Shown here piece by piece: positions 13,481-27,542 of a stretch of DNA of 64,000 bases. The number at the start of each line of letters is the position of its first letter. Positions within the stretch are counted from its first letter, which is position 1. Source of the DNA: Tretioscincus oriximinensis (taxonomy: Eukaryota > Chordata > Lepidosauria > Squamata > Gymnophthalmidae); NCBI GenBank assembly GCA_022410635.1, contig JAJVDF010000212.1, forward strand, positions 1,627,330-1,691,329, in the 5' to 3' direction. The notes under the pieces are model-generated. The model saw nothing but the letters and a program-made list of their open reading frames with translations, searched no databases and was not told the DNA's origin. The position numbers were made by a program, and so were the translations under genes.

Positions 13481-14516
13481 GCAGCTGCAATTTCCATGTT
13501 ATATTCAGAAATGTAAAGATGGGCATCTCTCAGTAATTCAGACTATCATCCAGCCTAAACGTAACTTACATGTTAATTCACAACTGTAAATGTGGGGAGA
13601 TTTACACCATCATGAACATCTAACTTGAATCTCAAAGTCTCTCAACCATAGTAATTCTACATTATTGGTATTAAACCTTGCTATACTGGCCCTCAACAAC
13701 ATAATGTTCACAACAACATATAGGCTTGTTCAATAATTATTCAACATTCCCTAGAGTAGATGACATGGAAAACTATAATTGGCATCTTATTCCAAATTTC
13801 TAGACATCTCAACTGTTTCTCACAGATATTAAACAGCACAGATGGAACCACAATCCAATGGATGCTAGAAATCCTTGCAGAAATCCGGCCAATATTATAT
13901 NGTTTAGTTGCAAGAACCAAACCAAACGCCATACACTAATTGCACAAACTTTCATATACACTGTTAAAGATCCATAGTTTTTAATATCAAACTATGTGAA
14001 TGAGAAGCTTTAAATTTAAGGTGTCTTAAGCAGTTATTTATACTTCATTTTTTTTCAACAATGCATAACCTCAGTATTTCATGCTAGCATAATAGAGAAT
14101 ATTTCTCTATTTTCATATGCCAATTNTGCATGAGTTCACATATGGAGATTTCCCCTCCCATAAATCTATTTATAAATTTCTGCCTGTACTCTGTAGGTTC
14201 CTCCAGCCTTATGAATCAGGTCTACAGACACATGAGGATAGCAAGCAAGGGAAGGAATGGAAGGAGAAATATGTGATTAGAAGTCTGTTCTGCTGACTGA
14301 TAGACACAGCTGGTACAAATAGTGGTAATTTGTTTCTTTTGAATATAAACATCTATATTACTAAGGTACGTCGTGGCGATCGGCCTTCTAAGTGAGGTGA
14401 GTGAACAGTATAATTTCTCCCTACTCACCTATGAGTCTATCTCTTCACTCACCATTTTCAAATCTCAACAAAAGACATTCTTTTTTCCGTGGGCTTCAAT
14501 TAACTTTGTTTTAATT

Positions 14517-14689
14517 CCAGCAAAGGGGCTAGTAGCACTTTGAGACTANCTTGAGAAAAATGGGTGGCATAAGCATTCGTACACATGTCTATGAAAGCTT
14601 ATGCCACCCACATTTCTCAAGTTAGTCTCAAAGTGCTACTAGCTCCTTTTGAGGACTTTCTACTAGACTAACTCGGCTATTTCTCTGAA
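14517..14689 (+). mobile_element. Fold-back Penelope-like element, copy 3
   Basis: It has the same inverted arms and right-hand extension as copy 2. A 12-bp duplication TTTGTTTTAATT flanks it (14505-14516, 14690-14701). The centre is shortened, so the CTGAAGA boxes of both arms are missing. Confidence 0.7.
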
Positions 14690-14701
14690 TTTGTTTTAAT
14701 T

Positions 14702-17700
14702 GGCTACCTATTTTGATGTTTTAACTTTAAATATCATCATCATCACTGTCCAACACCTCAAACGCACATGACTAGCTGATCACCAATAAACCTGCCACCT
14801 GCTTTGACTTGCCGATTGGTGGATTGGCATTAAACCCACCTCCCTCGACATAGCCTCAGGCCACTGCCTAACACTCCCACCTGCCTGNACCTTTTACCAC
14901 CCAGCCTCAGTTGTACTTCAGCTGCCACTAAGCATCAGCCCTGCCTCCCCACCTCTGATTTGGCCACCATTATGAGGCCAACTCTTCCCAATCACAAGCC
15001 AAAGCCAGGGGGCATTTAGCTTGAGTTAGTTAAACCCAATTTAGAATTTGAATTTGTTTAATTTAAAATCACCACAGANAATCTTCATCACCATTGTTCA
15101 AAATATAGAAAAGATAGAAAAGCATCTTCTCAAAAGATACAGTTGATCAAACATTACCCATTTTTTTACTCTTTTTTGGTTAACCCTGTGTTGTGGGAAA
15201 ACTCATTTCAAGATTCATGAAACATTTTTAGCCATAACCTATAACTTTGCGGAATCCAAGTACTATTAAAAATTATGAAAAAACTGTTTAGTCTCTTTCC
15301 CTTTACTTAAAAAACGTGTTTTTATTTTTCCTTTGACATTACTCAGTGAATCATAAAGCACAATTAAAGGTTGGAATCTTATACTTAACCAAACTTGTTC
15401 CAGCTAACAGGACACTTATACAATACATGCTTGCACAAAGATTCAAAATATTCTAGATTTAAAAAAATAATTACAGTTCCAGTAAAGGTGGAAAAGACCA
15501 TACTGGGGCAGGATGAATTGGTTTGTCTAGTTGTTAGACCTTTGAGACTGCATCAGCTTTTGGTGTCCACATGGACATATCCATGCAGTTTTCATGGAAG
15601 ATATACATATGGATTTTGATTATCTTAACTGGGGAATGAAACCCTGACTTCCAGAAAATATTCTAACATAGTGTGCTGTAACTATTTTCAGAAATGCAGG
15701 GACATTACCATCAGTTTTAGCCANGTCATTATTTTTATATGCCTAGTCATAGTCCATTTCGAATAACTCACACCACTTAAAATATACCTAGAAATATATC
15801 AATTATTAGATTCCTAAACCTAGAATCCTTAAGAATATGTAAATGAGGAATATGGATCTGAATAATGTAATAAATGAATTATAAATGAAATGTGGAGATT
15901 AATAGAAAACAGAAGTAATAAAGTATGGAAATAATGAAAGAAACACTCACAAAAATAGTACACAGATGACTTTTAACCCCAATACGATTGTCCTGAATGA
16001 ACGAAACACANCAGCAAGTTTGCTGAAGAGGGTGTCATGATCAACTCATGTTTTGTCATTTGTGATTGGAATGTAGCATAATCATTTTTCCTTGATAAGA
16101 ATGCATAGGCAATACATAGATTTTTGAACAGGAAGTGATCTTCTCATCAGATTTCTATCTTATGTATGATTTCTCAACAATACAGTTATCTGAATCATAA
16201 AAAATACATATATTANATAGTATAAACACAAAGTTTAATAACAAAAAATAGAAATACGCAAACAACTCAAAGATCCATTATTGGTATGGCCTTCAACAGA
16301 AAATCCTAACAAACGAATGAATTAATAATAATGAATATTTATCTGACTAAAGGAAAATCTTTTTCTTTTTTCAGGGTAGAGGAGATTACCATCTTTTTAC
16401 AGCCATTGTGGGAAAACGTCAAGATCCAATGGAATTTTCTACCTCAAGACACAAGTGAGGCACAAGTAAAAAAAAATTTGCAACTTTAATCCTATCCAAG
16501 AATGTACAGATTATTACATGCATCAGTGGAAACTCCAACATAACCATGCTATAAAAGAAAGAATTAGCATGTTTTTCTGTTTTGGAAAAACCCAGCTGTC
16601 CTAGCAGATTTTCCCCAAATTATGTAAAATATCTCTTGCAGACAGCCAGTAACACTATCTGCTGACTCCCTGCCGTGGTCTCTTGTGCATGTGTATGGTC
16701 AAGTCAGAAATGAAAATGGTCATGCATGTGCTCGGCTCTGGGTCTCTGAGCACACACTTTCAGGTATTTCATGCTGATAAAATAATGAATGTGTGCATCA
16801 ATACGGGGGGAAGCAAGGATGTTTGGCCCCTGGTCTTTCAACAGTTATTTCAGAGGAGCTTCATTTCAGAATATTGTTTAAATACACAAAGATCTGCAGC
16901 ATTCTGGACGAGGCATCTGGGTTCCATCTTTTTTGCTAATAAAGAATTAACCAGTGGAGAAAAAGGAGAAACCCACAGTGGGGATTCCACTCATGATCAT
17001 CTGTATTCAACTCAATTGTAAACTTTTCCAAAGTCTGTACATAGTAGCTCTCTGTGAAACTATTGTGTACTGCCAGCATTAATGTTTTTGAAGCAGTTTT
17101 TTCTTCCTTTCAGTTATGAAGACACAAGAGGAAAAGAAGCTTGCCTGGCACCACATTTCAATGCCGTCTCTACTTAGTACCAAGTGAGACTGAAAACAGG
17201 GAATGGAATGAATGCCCATTTACCAGAAGTTAAGGAGAATCCTTTTCTCCCTCGGTTCAGCTGATGCTGACAACAATTTCTTTTAGTAATACCACTACAT
17301 TTATGCTCTTCCGCCAAGTTACCAAACTTGGATCTGAATGCANAAAGAAAAAGGCAATGTGTAAAATCCAAAATACATAGGTTACCATGGGAAATTCTTC
17401 CCAGAAATTAAATTAGGATAGTTTTATAATCAATCATATCCAACAATTACACATCATGCTACTATATGCACCGTGAATCTTATACTATATGAATCTTAAT
17501 TAATACATCTTGCTAATTTCTAATTAACGTAAGCAGTTCAATGTGTCTCAGAATGAGAATTACCTTTTGTTCTTTACTAAACAATGAGGAACTCCACTAA
17601 GACAGGAAGAATATAGGAGGAAAGTCCAGCAGCTGAGCATTTATGTATCCTCAAATGCCTAGCCAACCTTTTTCACCTGAGAATTCAAGAAACCCACCCT

Positions 17701-18999
17701 CCAGAATAAAAAGATGTAGGATAAAACATCAGAGACAAAAGCTGTTATAATTTAAAAAAATATCCAGATCAAAATAATAACTTTTACTTATCTTTTCTTG
17801 CTACTATGAAATAATTTAGTTGGCATGCACAATAATTTAAAGACATTCAAAATAACCACTCATACTCAGATTATATCCAGGANCATAATCTTAGTCGCAT
17901 ATCTTTGCAGGACTCTTAGGAGGGAAAAAGCAGCCTTAAATAGCCTCACATTTGTTGGGTTTCCTCCATATCTTCCGAAGTCTGGCAGNCAAGGTACCAT
18001 GCTCTGTGGTACAGCATAAGTGTTACATCAACTATGTTGCAATATGTATTTCTGTGTTTCTCGAAGCTTCCTCATGTCCATGCCAGCTCTTAAAGGAGCA
18101 AATAATGCTTTACGTTTGTTTTATTTCTATTTTCCAGAATCGTGACAAGCATGAAGAACCTCATCAAAGTATGGAAATAATTCTACAGATTTGGCCCTGT
18201 CCTATAGAGCACTTCAACAAGAGAATCTAACACAAGTGAGGTCAGCTTAGGACTTCTCTTGCTTCCTAGCATCTCCCTAAAGGCTTTGGTATGAGATTCT
18301 AGCTTTTAAGTAAATATTCCAATTGTATTTCTTCAATTCCAATAATTTCACCAAATGTGAGTAGATTTTACAATGTCTGGAAATATTTTTTTATATTAGT
18401 CAGTAGTATTAGTCCAATAATCTCGGAGAATATCACATCTAGTCTTACCAGTATGCTGAAGTTATCAGGTGTTTAAATACATTTTTATATCACTTTCCAT
18501 TTTTTTNAAAATCTCAATGTTACTATTTATAGCAAATATAAAAACAGTGTTTTTACTAGAAGGGCAGGACCACAACTGAAGGAGGAAAAGGAGCTTGTCT
18601 CAGATAACAAGCTAAGGAGGTACCAAAATGTACACTGCAACATTCCTGACTATGGGAGACCCTCAATGACAAATAACCTAGCTGGCAGCCTGAGTCAGGG
18701 AAGAAACAAACTTTCACAGAAAATTTCTAAGGGAAGTGAGAGATGTCAGTGTATTGTAGGTCTCACATTTTATAAGATCAAAGAGAAGGGCATTCCAAAG
18801 GGATTTTGTACACAAACAATAAATCACAGAAGTTAAGGTTCATTTCAAATAAGTTTCATTGCAAACAGGAAACCAATTCCAAAACTTGAAGAAAAATCAT
18901 ATTTGACAATGAGCCAATCTGGATTTGAAATTAAAAGTGTTAAGTAATCTTTCATAGTTTGATTTGATTCTGCACCTATACATGATTCTGTACTTCTAC
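14702..18999. other. Gene-free AT-rich sequence
   Basis: No recognisable element. The longest open frame (16683-17021, 112 codons) has unremarkable composition and no motif. 14750-15010 is more C-rich (CCACC-type) but shows no gene. Confidence 0.5.
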
Positions 19000-19418
19000 A
19001 TATTCCATGTGTAATCATGGACCTACTTCACAAAAAATATTTTCTTTGCACACAATACTAGGAGAAGGGACATTCCTCGAAACTGATGGGCAGAAGAGTG
19101 AGGGCAAAGGAAAGTACTTTCTCACCCAGAGGGGCATCAGCCTGTGGAATTTACTTCCAGAAGAACTAGTGATAGCTAACAGCCTGGATAGCTTTAAGAG
19201 AGGATTAGGCAAGTTCATGAACACCAAGGGTATAAAATAGCTACAAGGATGGATGTCTTGATACTGCCTCTAAGGTGGAACAACAGACCGTATTCCTCAG
19301 AAAAAATGAAGATTATGCCTTCTTCTGTTTCATACTGCCCAAGTGCCATTTGTGGGCCACTATATGAGATAGAATGTTTNACTGATTCAGCAAGGCTCCT
19401 CTTGTTCTTATGTTCTTA
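19000..19418 (+). mobile_element. CR1 LINE 3' end, diverged
   Basis: The conceptual product includes GISLWNLLPEELVIANSLDSFK, the conserved CR1 ORF2 terminus (stretch 19135-19200). Then follow 3' UTR sequence and a TTCTTATGTTCTTAT tail. A SINE-like tail follows directly. Confidence 0.85.
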
Positions 19419-19424
19419 TCAGTT

Positions 19425-19490
19425 ATGTAGGTCGCTTTGAGTCCTTCTGGGTTGAGAAAAGTTATAAAAATCTGCTCTTTTTGATGTTGC
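19425..19490 (+). mobile_element. Sauria-type SINE tail remnant
   Basis: GTCGCTTTGAGTCCTTCTGG followed by GAGAAAAGTTATAAAAATCT matches the BovB-like 3' end of squamate SINEs. It directly follows a CR1 tail. Confidence 0.6.
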
Positions 19491-20951
19491 TGCCTAGGGT
19501 GATGGAGAAATTACTGCAGAAAAAAGATGTGCCTCAGAGAACTCCTGTGATGCAACACTAACTCTTAACTACAGATATTCGTTAATATTGCAAATAGAAA
19601 ACAATTATCGGCTTCCCATCTGCTTCAAAGACTCTGAAATGAGGAAGTCCTAAATACATCTTGCTTTTATGGNAAACAACTGAATACAAAAATGTGTTTG
19701 TCATTTTCAATGCCTACCCATTCTCTAATCAAATTATTTAGGTTTCATAGAGACATAACCTGCCACATTATGTTAACTGAAGAAGCTCCATACATGTCCA
19801 AATTGCAATACTCTCACTAATTCCTACTTCTATATTTATTACATTATTTTAAAAATATCTAAAACGTCCACAGCACTGGATGCTTCAAGGGGGTGGCACC
19901 TTTTCCTTGGATGGGATTTTTGAAGTCTGATGACAATTCATAGACATTTTAATGGACTGAGTAGGAATATCCTAGAAGAAACTGTTGATGCCTGCCATAG
20001 TCTTTTGTTACAAAAAGTAAGTTGTTGAACTGCTGTAGCCCATTATTACATGATGTCAATAAACAAGCAAATCACTGCAGGGCAAATTTTGACAAGTTAA
20101 CTAATAGGAAATTAGCACTGGTACTAGTCAGGGAAGATTTGTCAGGCCTGGTTAGGTTTCTGTTCCCTTAACCTCATGTTCAAGAACAAAGCTTCATCTG
20201 CATGTTGACAAAGCAAAGCAATGTAACCATTATGCAGTTCTACCTGTCTCTAACTTGTGGTCTCCAAAATAATTCTACAATAGACTAGTTCACAGTGAGA
20301 ATGAGGGATTCTTTGTGCACTGCTGGATTCTACCCTTCATTCCATGATCCTCTTACACAAAATCAGTGGTTATTTGATAGATTGATCTTACTGTCAGAAA
20401 AAGTGGTGACAACAACCTGCCAAAATAGCTTTAATAAGACATTATAAAAATTCAAAATGAACACATAAATGAACACTACTGAATCTACTGAAATTGATTT
20501 AAAGATGCTTTAAGTCAGAGCCTTATATCTAACTACTTTGTTAGCTCCGTTAATCTCCTTCAGAAACAAAAGCTGGTGATTGCACTTCGATTACCACTAA
20601 GTAGCAGAACTGGTTCAGCTATTCAGCCCACTCATATAGTTACTGGAAAAATGCATGACATGATGCATCATGGAAGGCAAATGTGTACTGATCAATTCAA
20701 AGGCTTGCCAAGGCACCCCACCTGGGGAACACCCACCATTCCTATTGGCCAGGAGGGAATATGCAGCTCTTCCCTTTTCCCTCCTCACACAAACAATGTC
20801 CAGCAAAGAACTTCGAAACCCTAGTGAGAGCAGAAAAAATCAGAATGAAAAAAAAAACTACTTTTAACCAGGTTCTTCCCCAAAGACCTAGTTGTTGTAA
20901 GTCCACTTAAGTGCCAAACCAGTTTGAATTTGGATTAAAAGGAAAGTTGTG

Positions 20952-21083
20952 AGTTTGCCTTCACTGAAAGTCTTCAAACAGAGACTGGACAGTCATCTTT
21001 CGGGGATTGTTTAATGAATCCTGCATCAAGCAGGGGGTTGGACCTGATGACCCTTGAGGTCCCTTCCNTCTATGATTCTATGA
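20952..21083 (+). mobile_element. CR1 LINE 3' end (ATTCTATG type)
   Basis: It contains AGTCTTCAAACAGAGACTGG, GGGGTTGGACCTGATGACC and ends CTATGATTCTATG, the classic CR1 terminal repeat. This is a different CR1 subfamily from the TTCTTATG copies in the window. Confidence 0.88.
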
Positions 21084-21852
21084 AACACAGCTTGTACAGT
21101 TCAGGATTCATACTCATTTTTTCCTCCNGTGAGAACCCACCCACACAGTGAAAACTGATTAGTTTTCACATGCCTACTGTTACAGAAACATGATGTACAC
21201 CATTATTTAAATACACTCCACAACAAACTGATCTAATTAACTATTGCATACCAAACAAAATCTAAGTGTGAGTAGAATTTGTTCTCCATTTTTTTNAAAA
21301 AAAAGGTTTTAGAAATTTCTTGCCAATTTTTCTAAGTCCAAATAGAAAGGATTTGAAAACAAGATGTGTTAAGAAAAAGAAATTGTAAATTACAGTATTT
21401 ATTCTTAAAATATCCAGAATTTACAAATGTATCAAGTAAACAAAAATATTAGAAATGATTTACAATGAAGATACATAGATTAAAAATGGCTCTATGAGGT
21501 TCAAAGGTTATTTACAATGTACTAAATTCTGAACTGTTTCAAGATAATTACTTTCTATCCTTTGCTATCCTTTACGTATNTTATAGAATATTCAGGTGAA
21601 AATCTTTAATTACTGGTACTTTTGAAAAAAACCTTGGACATTAATTTCAAAAAAACACAAGAATAGCACTTCACAAAAAAACACATTAAAACAACATTCA
21701 GTAGTTATTATCCTATTGAGCTTATTGAAGACAAGCCTACTGGAGATGTTTGTATAAGTACAGAAAGTTTGTAATTTATGAAAAACTACTCAGAGAAAAA
21801 AATAATATGTACATTCAGAATGAAAATATTAAAACCTAACTGAATTTGAAAT

Positions 21853-22053
21853 TTCAGAGAAATAGCCGTGTTAGTCTAGCAGAAAGTCCAGCAAAGGAGC
21901 TAGCAGCACTTTGAGACTAATTTGAGAACAGTGATTGGCATAAGCTTTCGTAGACAGGTCTACTTCTTCTGAAGAAGTAGACCTGTCTACGAAAGCTTAT
22001 GCCAACCACTTTTCTCAAGTTAGTCTCAAAGTGCTGCTAGCTCCTTTGCTAAC
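21853..22053 (-). mobile_element. Fold-back Penelope-like element, copy 4
   Basis: This copy is in the opposite orientation, with the 37-bp extension on the left (starting TTCAGAGAAATAGCC). The centre is a tight palindrome around CTTCTTCTGAAGAAG. The arms are nearly perfect inverted copies of about 80 bp. It is flanked by an 8-bp duplication TTTGAAAT (21845-21852, 22054-22061). Confidence 0.68.
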
Positions 22054-23067
22054 TTTGAAATAAACATTTCTTATTCTTATTCTTATTATCTTCTTAAATC
22101 CACCTCAGAATACTGATACAACTTCCCCCCATCCATTCTTCTGACTTACCACTCCAGAAAGAATTGATCCAAACCATTTTTAAATTCCAACTGGATCTTT
22201 TTTCAGCACAAGCCACAAGCATAACACATTGCAAAAAAGAACAGTGAACTACATTAACAAAACCAAATTAATACAGCCACACCCTGTTCCTACTCTTATG
22301 AAAAACTGAAGCAAAATGAACTTCACTACAAAATGAACTTCACTATCATGTAGTTTCCAGCCAAACCAGGCTTACAAGAAATGTTGCTTTACTTAATCAT
22401 CATAATCTAGCTTCAGGGAATAGGAATATGGTGTTAGAAAAATCCCACGCTCTGTGAAATTCTTTTCCATATCACAGTAAAGTTTCTGAATCACCATATT
22501 TTAGAATATCACATCTGTTTATATCAGAAACACGTATTCATTTTTGAAAAATATAGAAGATATCCACTCTATTTTCTTACAGTTAGTAAATTATCCATAA
22601 TAGTAAGTAAATAAAATTGTCCTACAGCAAGCATAGCCATGGACTGAATTGAAATATCTGCAGAGCTTTTGAGTGCAAACTCTACACCTTTTGGCCATAA
22701 ATTCTGCAAATTAAGTTCTTGCCTCAAAGCCACTTTTTCTGCATTGCTCCTAAACTACAGTATAATAATTGAGTTCCTAAATTAAGAAATACTATCAGTT
22801 AATAGCAAAAACATTGATACATTTTATAATTCTGACTATCAGATTTTTATTAATAAAAATAAAAAAATCCAAAATTCCATAACATTATCTACATACCACC
22901 AGAAACTGGTTGACGTGAGAATAACAAAACTGGTGCCCTCTAAACAAAGGTGTTCCTCAGGCCAACCCCTCCCAAAGAAAAACTTGAAGAAGAGTTGGTT
23001 TTTATAATGTTTTTTCAACCAGACAAACTCTAAGTGCTTACAAACTTTTTGTTGTTCTTTCCACAAC

Positions 23068-23205
23068 AGACACCTTGTGAAGTATGTGGGGCAAAGAGAT
23101 GTAAGTAGCCCAAAGTCATTCAGTTGTTTCCATGTAGAAATGCGGAATCAAACTTGGACACTACCAGATAAGAATCTTGACAAGCTAACCCGTAACACCA
23201 GACTA
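23068..23205 (+). mobile_element. MIR-like SINE, diverged
   Basis: CACCTTGTGAAGTATGTGGGG, TAGCCCAAAGTCATTCAG and GCGGAATCAAACTTGG follow the MIR block order seen at 50485, with more substitutions. Confidence 0.6.
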
Positions 23206-25732
23206 CAATCTTTGATGACCTTTATACAAGACTCTAAGTAAGATGCTTACTTCCAACTCTTGCCATTAACTTTTTAATCTAGTAAGAAAAGAATACAATT
23301 TTAGTTAATATAGTAAGAACCCCTTTAACAAGGGACATCTGAAAAATTTTATCATACAATTTTTCAGTGTTAATGTTCATGNATTTGTTTGATGGTTTGC
23401 AGGTTTGTGAAATATGGTTGAGTGAAGTAGGCTGGGTGAAATATGAAAATAATCTTGTTTTACTGGCCAGTAACAGTTGCCAAAGCATTATTTAGCTCTC
23501 TAATATGGTTTAGTTTTGTGTAGCATGTACATTATCAGAGAACTTAAAGAATCATACCTACCATGAATAATGCTACACTACACTAAAACATTTTCATCTT
23601 TCTTAGTTTCTAATATTTCATGTCACGGATAGGTTTAGAGTTCTTTCATTGTGAGTGGAAATGTAATAATATTATTACTGTGAGTTAATGCAATGCCCAT
23701 TGTCTCACAAATTTGAGAGTGTCAAAGTTTTGACACAAAGTCAACTTGATTAATAAATTGCAATTGCTGTAAATGTAAAGATATCTCAAAAACCTTCAGT
23801 CATTTGTTACAGAACTGTTTCCTTGTAGATCTACAAAAGACCACTGTGATATTTATAAATTTGTTTCACTTTCAAGTTTAACATGAACTGCATACAGTGT
23901 TTATTTGCATGAAAAGTATGTTCTATTTGAGGGTACTTTTCAACTTCATCCAATGCTGTTTTACTTCAGTTGCTACATCCTGTTCAAAATGATACAAAAC
24001 CACAGATAATATGAATCAAGAAGAAGCTTTTTTATGCATGTTAGGACAGAGATGTAAGATAAAAAGACACATCAAACACGGTCCATTGATCACTAAACAG
24101 TGACATATTTTTTCAAGGGCAGATTGAAACATAATGCAGTCATTTTAATTAAACTTTATAATTTGGTTCGTACAAACCAGCGGTGGGGAAATGGCAGCAA
24201 AGCTAGGAAACTTGGGACTGAGTGAATGATGGAAACCCAATCTACCACTGTATTTCAGCAATTCAAAACCTGTATCATATTAACAAAATTGTGGAATTTT
24301 GCAGTGAATAAAAGGTATCACAGTTTATCAGTTATACAAAACCAAACCAGTGTCTTCTAAAAATCATGTAAAATCCAAACATAAGTATATATGGCTATTC
24401 AATCTTAGATATTAGAAACCCTCAAATGCTAAGTTTATATACCATTCATTAATAAATCAGCATGTATAGACAGTGGTACTTACAGGATCCTTCCTGCGTG
24501 TTGACAGCTTAGCATCAGTGCCACAAGAATTGACAGACTGATCACTGAAATAAATTCACTATGAAACAGTCATTGCAACTTTCCTAGGAACTGCAGTTAA
24601 TACAGAAAAATATTGACAAGTGAAGCTGTTTAACAATAAATTAAATTGTTGCTAAAAAAAAGTAGCAGCAAACTTTAGTTTTATTTTTAATGTAATGTGT
24701 CCTAAATAAACTAAATCAGGTTTCCCAGAGACCTTTGTTGGGAAAGAAGATTTAAAATGGCGCAATCACCAGAAGAGTAAATGTTGACTCAGCTAGGTTT
24801 TCATGACCTACTTTGAACATGCTTGTGAACCACAGTTGTACCCACGTTTTTGGATTACTGATGAGTTTACCATTTGGCTAACAATTGATTACTGGTTTTT
24901 ATTGGACTTGTCCAGTGACATTTAAATGCTCTATATAAAAATAAACAAAAAAATTACTTTGTTAATTAAATATGCCCCCTCCAATCAAAGCGAAAATGAA
25001 GCCTATTTATTGAATATAACTCTACTGTTCTCCACAATTCCCAACCCTATCTCTACACTCAAATTTCTGTTTGCTATTCTCTTCTTCTCCTGGCTTGACA
25101 AGTAATGGATTTGCCATTAGAGGCTTTCCTTTTAATGCCTCTGCATGTGCNTTGCAGGATCAAAGCCAAGGATTGTACATTAAGAAATAATTATAGTTAT
25201 TTCATTATAAAGAAGTCCTTAGATGACATACTATATATTTTAAGGCCTTACAAAAGTTTAACTTTTTCGTGGAACAATAGGGTCACAAGTCACAGTTTTC
25301 ATGGCATGAATGAATATCTGCTTTACACCTTCCCATCCTACTGCTATCAACTGTAAACTTGTAGGGGAAATCTTAAATGTTCACTCCATTTCCCCACATT
25401 AGGAAATCACTTCTTGAGGTATCCTTTAATAAAGAACATCACTGTACAAAAGATGAATCTGGGACATGTGTATAGAATGAACTTGAAAGCCAGATGACAA
25501 ATCTAATGTGGTCATCCATTCACTTCAGTAGCAAATTTATTGTCTTGCAAAAAACCAGTTTTCTCCACTGTTAGTAAATTAANCTTATCTGTTGACTTTA
25601 TCTTTCGTTCTTACCATATTTTGCAAGTAAGAACTTAAAAGAAGTATGCAGCCATTATACTAAAATTAAAGTAGTCTATTAACTTGTTTCTCTTATATCC
25701 CTGTAGAGATTAGATTCTCAGTAAAAAAAATT

Positions 25733-25745
25733 GGGGGGGGGGGGG
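25733..25745 (+). repeat. Poly-G tract
   Basis: A run of 13 G follows an A-rich stretch; length may be uncertain in the assembly. Confidence 0.85.
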
Positions 25746-27169
25746 AAATGTGGTGACAGAAAGCACTGTATTTCTTCCAGTGTCTAAGTATTCCAAGGAA
25801 CAGCTTTAGTGTATTTAACAGAGAGAAGAACTTCTTTTTTGATGTTGAAGAACTGCATATCCCATCCCATGGGGACCACAGAACAACGGTAGACAATTCC
25901 TTACCGTCACATTTGCAGCTCAATTAAGAAGTGATATTTTTCCCACTTATTAGTTGACAAATGGCTTGCAAAATGGAGACCTGAATCTCCATTTCTAGGC
26001 CTACTATTTTTTTAATTGGCACTGCTAATAAAGATTGCAGAATTTTCAGAACAGAGGAAATTTGGGAACTCTTTGAACCCTAAATGGGGGTTAGCCAGCC
26101 CCTTTTTAAGAATGGACTTGTTTAAAGCCTGTATTGCCAACAATGAAGCTTTGTCAACTGTGTCATTGCTGTTAAAACTACACAGTATTTCAACTCCTCA
26201 ATTGGAGAGGATGAAGACAAATCTGTATAGGTAAATAATGTTGAGAATACAGATGAGGAATANGCTATGCAGAAGGTGGCAAGATATGACAAACCATTAA
26301 ACAATACTGTGTGGACATTGGAGAAAGAGAGTGCAGGGACTATGATGTCTATACACTAAGCTTCAGATTTATAGGATGCAAGATGTGCTTAGAATGGAAT
26401 AACTCTTCTGACTGGAACACATTAATCAAAGCTTAATTATAAGGATATCATTCTCAGCAAATTATTGTAAATGTGAAAACATGTGAGTAATTAAAACATA
26501 GAAATTGGCAGCTTCAAACACTATTATCTGGAAAAACCAAGCAAGTATCAACCTGTGTTTAACTCACAATTATGTAGGTTACATGGGTCACCAATACATT
26601 CTTGATATTGTTGACAACTGTGAGTTTTGTGTATTAAAACTATGAGTAATGATAAACCAAACACAATTTGCTTCAATTGCAAATACCCAAATAAATAAGG
26701 TCCTACATCACTCTTAGGTAATTTTAAAAAATATATTCATCTTCTCTATTAATCTTCATACAAAGGAAACCACCATTTAACTTTGTGAACAGTGTAATTA
26801 TGCTTCAATAATTTCTTCAAGCATATTTAATGTGCTTTCATAATATATTTTGTGAAGGGAGCCTAGGAACTGTTTGCACATCTCTCTCGTATTAGCTGGA
26901 TGCAACTATTGTATCTTTTAATACATAAATATGGTTGTAATTTAAGCTGCTGGCATCAAGAGAAGAGATTCCACAATATTTTTCTCTTCNTAAACAAATG
27001 AGGATTATTTCAATTTTTCAGTATAATTACAGAACATTTCCTCAAATAAAAAATGTCATTTACATACAACCCTAACAGGAAGGTACATCATCTTCTCAAG
27101 ACAGAAATAGTCTCACTGTTACTAAACTTATGCAGGCAGCCAGTATGATGTCTACAGTAATACCTGTCT

Positions 27170-27542
27170 TAGGCTGCAGACATGCGCAAGAGGTGTCTAC
27201 ACGGGAGCGACATCCGGATACTTCCTNCAGTCACTACAAACCTGCATTCTTCCGGGTTTAATGGGAGCTGCTTTTTGCAGCTCTCATGGTGAAAACTGCC
27301 GTAAACCCACTTTTCCCTTTGCTTGTGTCCTGCATAAACCAGACTGTGTGCACACGGCAAAGGCAAACTGGGAGGTTCATGATACAGAAGGCAGGTAAGT
27401 CTCGCCCATTATGTAACAGGACTACCTGCCTCTCCCGCACCTTGCCGTGGCCCGCACATACTAAGTGCAGACAGATGGGTGACCATTAAAGCCCAAATAG
27501 GCAGTAAATCTGCTTTTAAGCCCCTCGTGTGTCTGCAGCCTA
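27170..27542. mobile_element. DNA transposon-like element with 13-bp terminal inverted repeats
   Basis: The terminal inverted repeats are TAGGCTGCAGACA at 27170 and its complement ending at 27542. The 373-bp interior is relatively GC-rich and has no transposase frame. I found no convincing target duplication, so hAT or PIF/Harbinger cannot be separated. The first six bases of the ends match the hAT at 12719. Confidence 0.5.

Larger units (their letters stand above)
22062..27169. other. Gene-free AT-rich sequence with one old MIR
   Basis: It contains the MIR-like remnant at 23068 and a poly-G tract at 25733. A 17-bp direct duplication (AAAATGAACTTCACTA, about 22314-22346) is visible. Nothing else is recognisable. 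Confidence 0.5.

Noticed and set aside
16683..17021. 112-codon open frame
   Set aside because: No family motif, no convincing splice sites, lies in AT-rich sequence; such a frame is expected by chance in 64 kb.
22314..22346. Direct duplication of about 16 bp
   Set aside because: A small tandem slip with no associated element.
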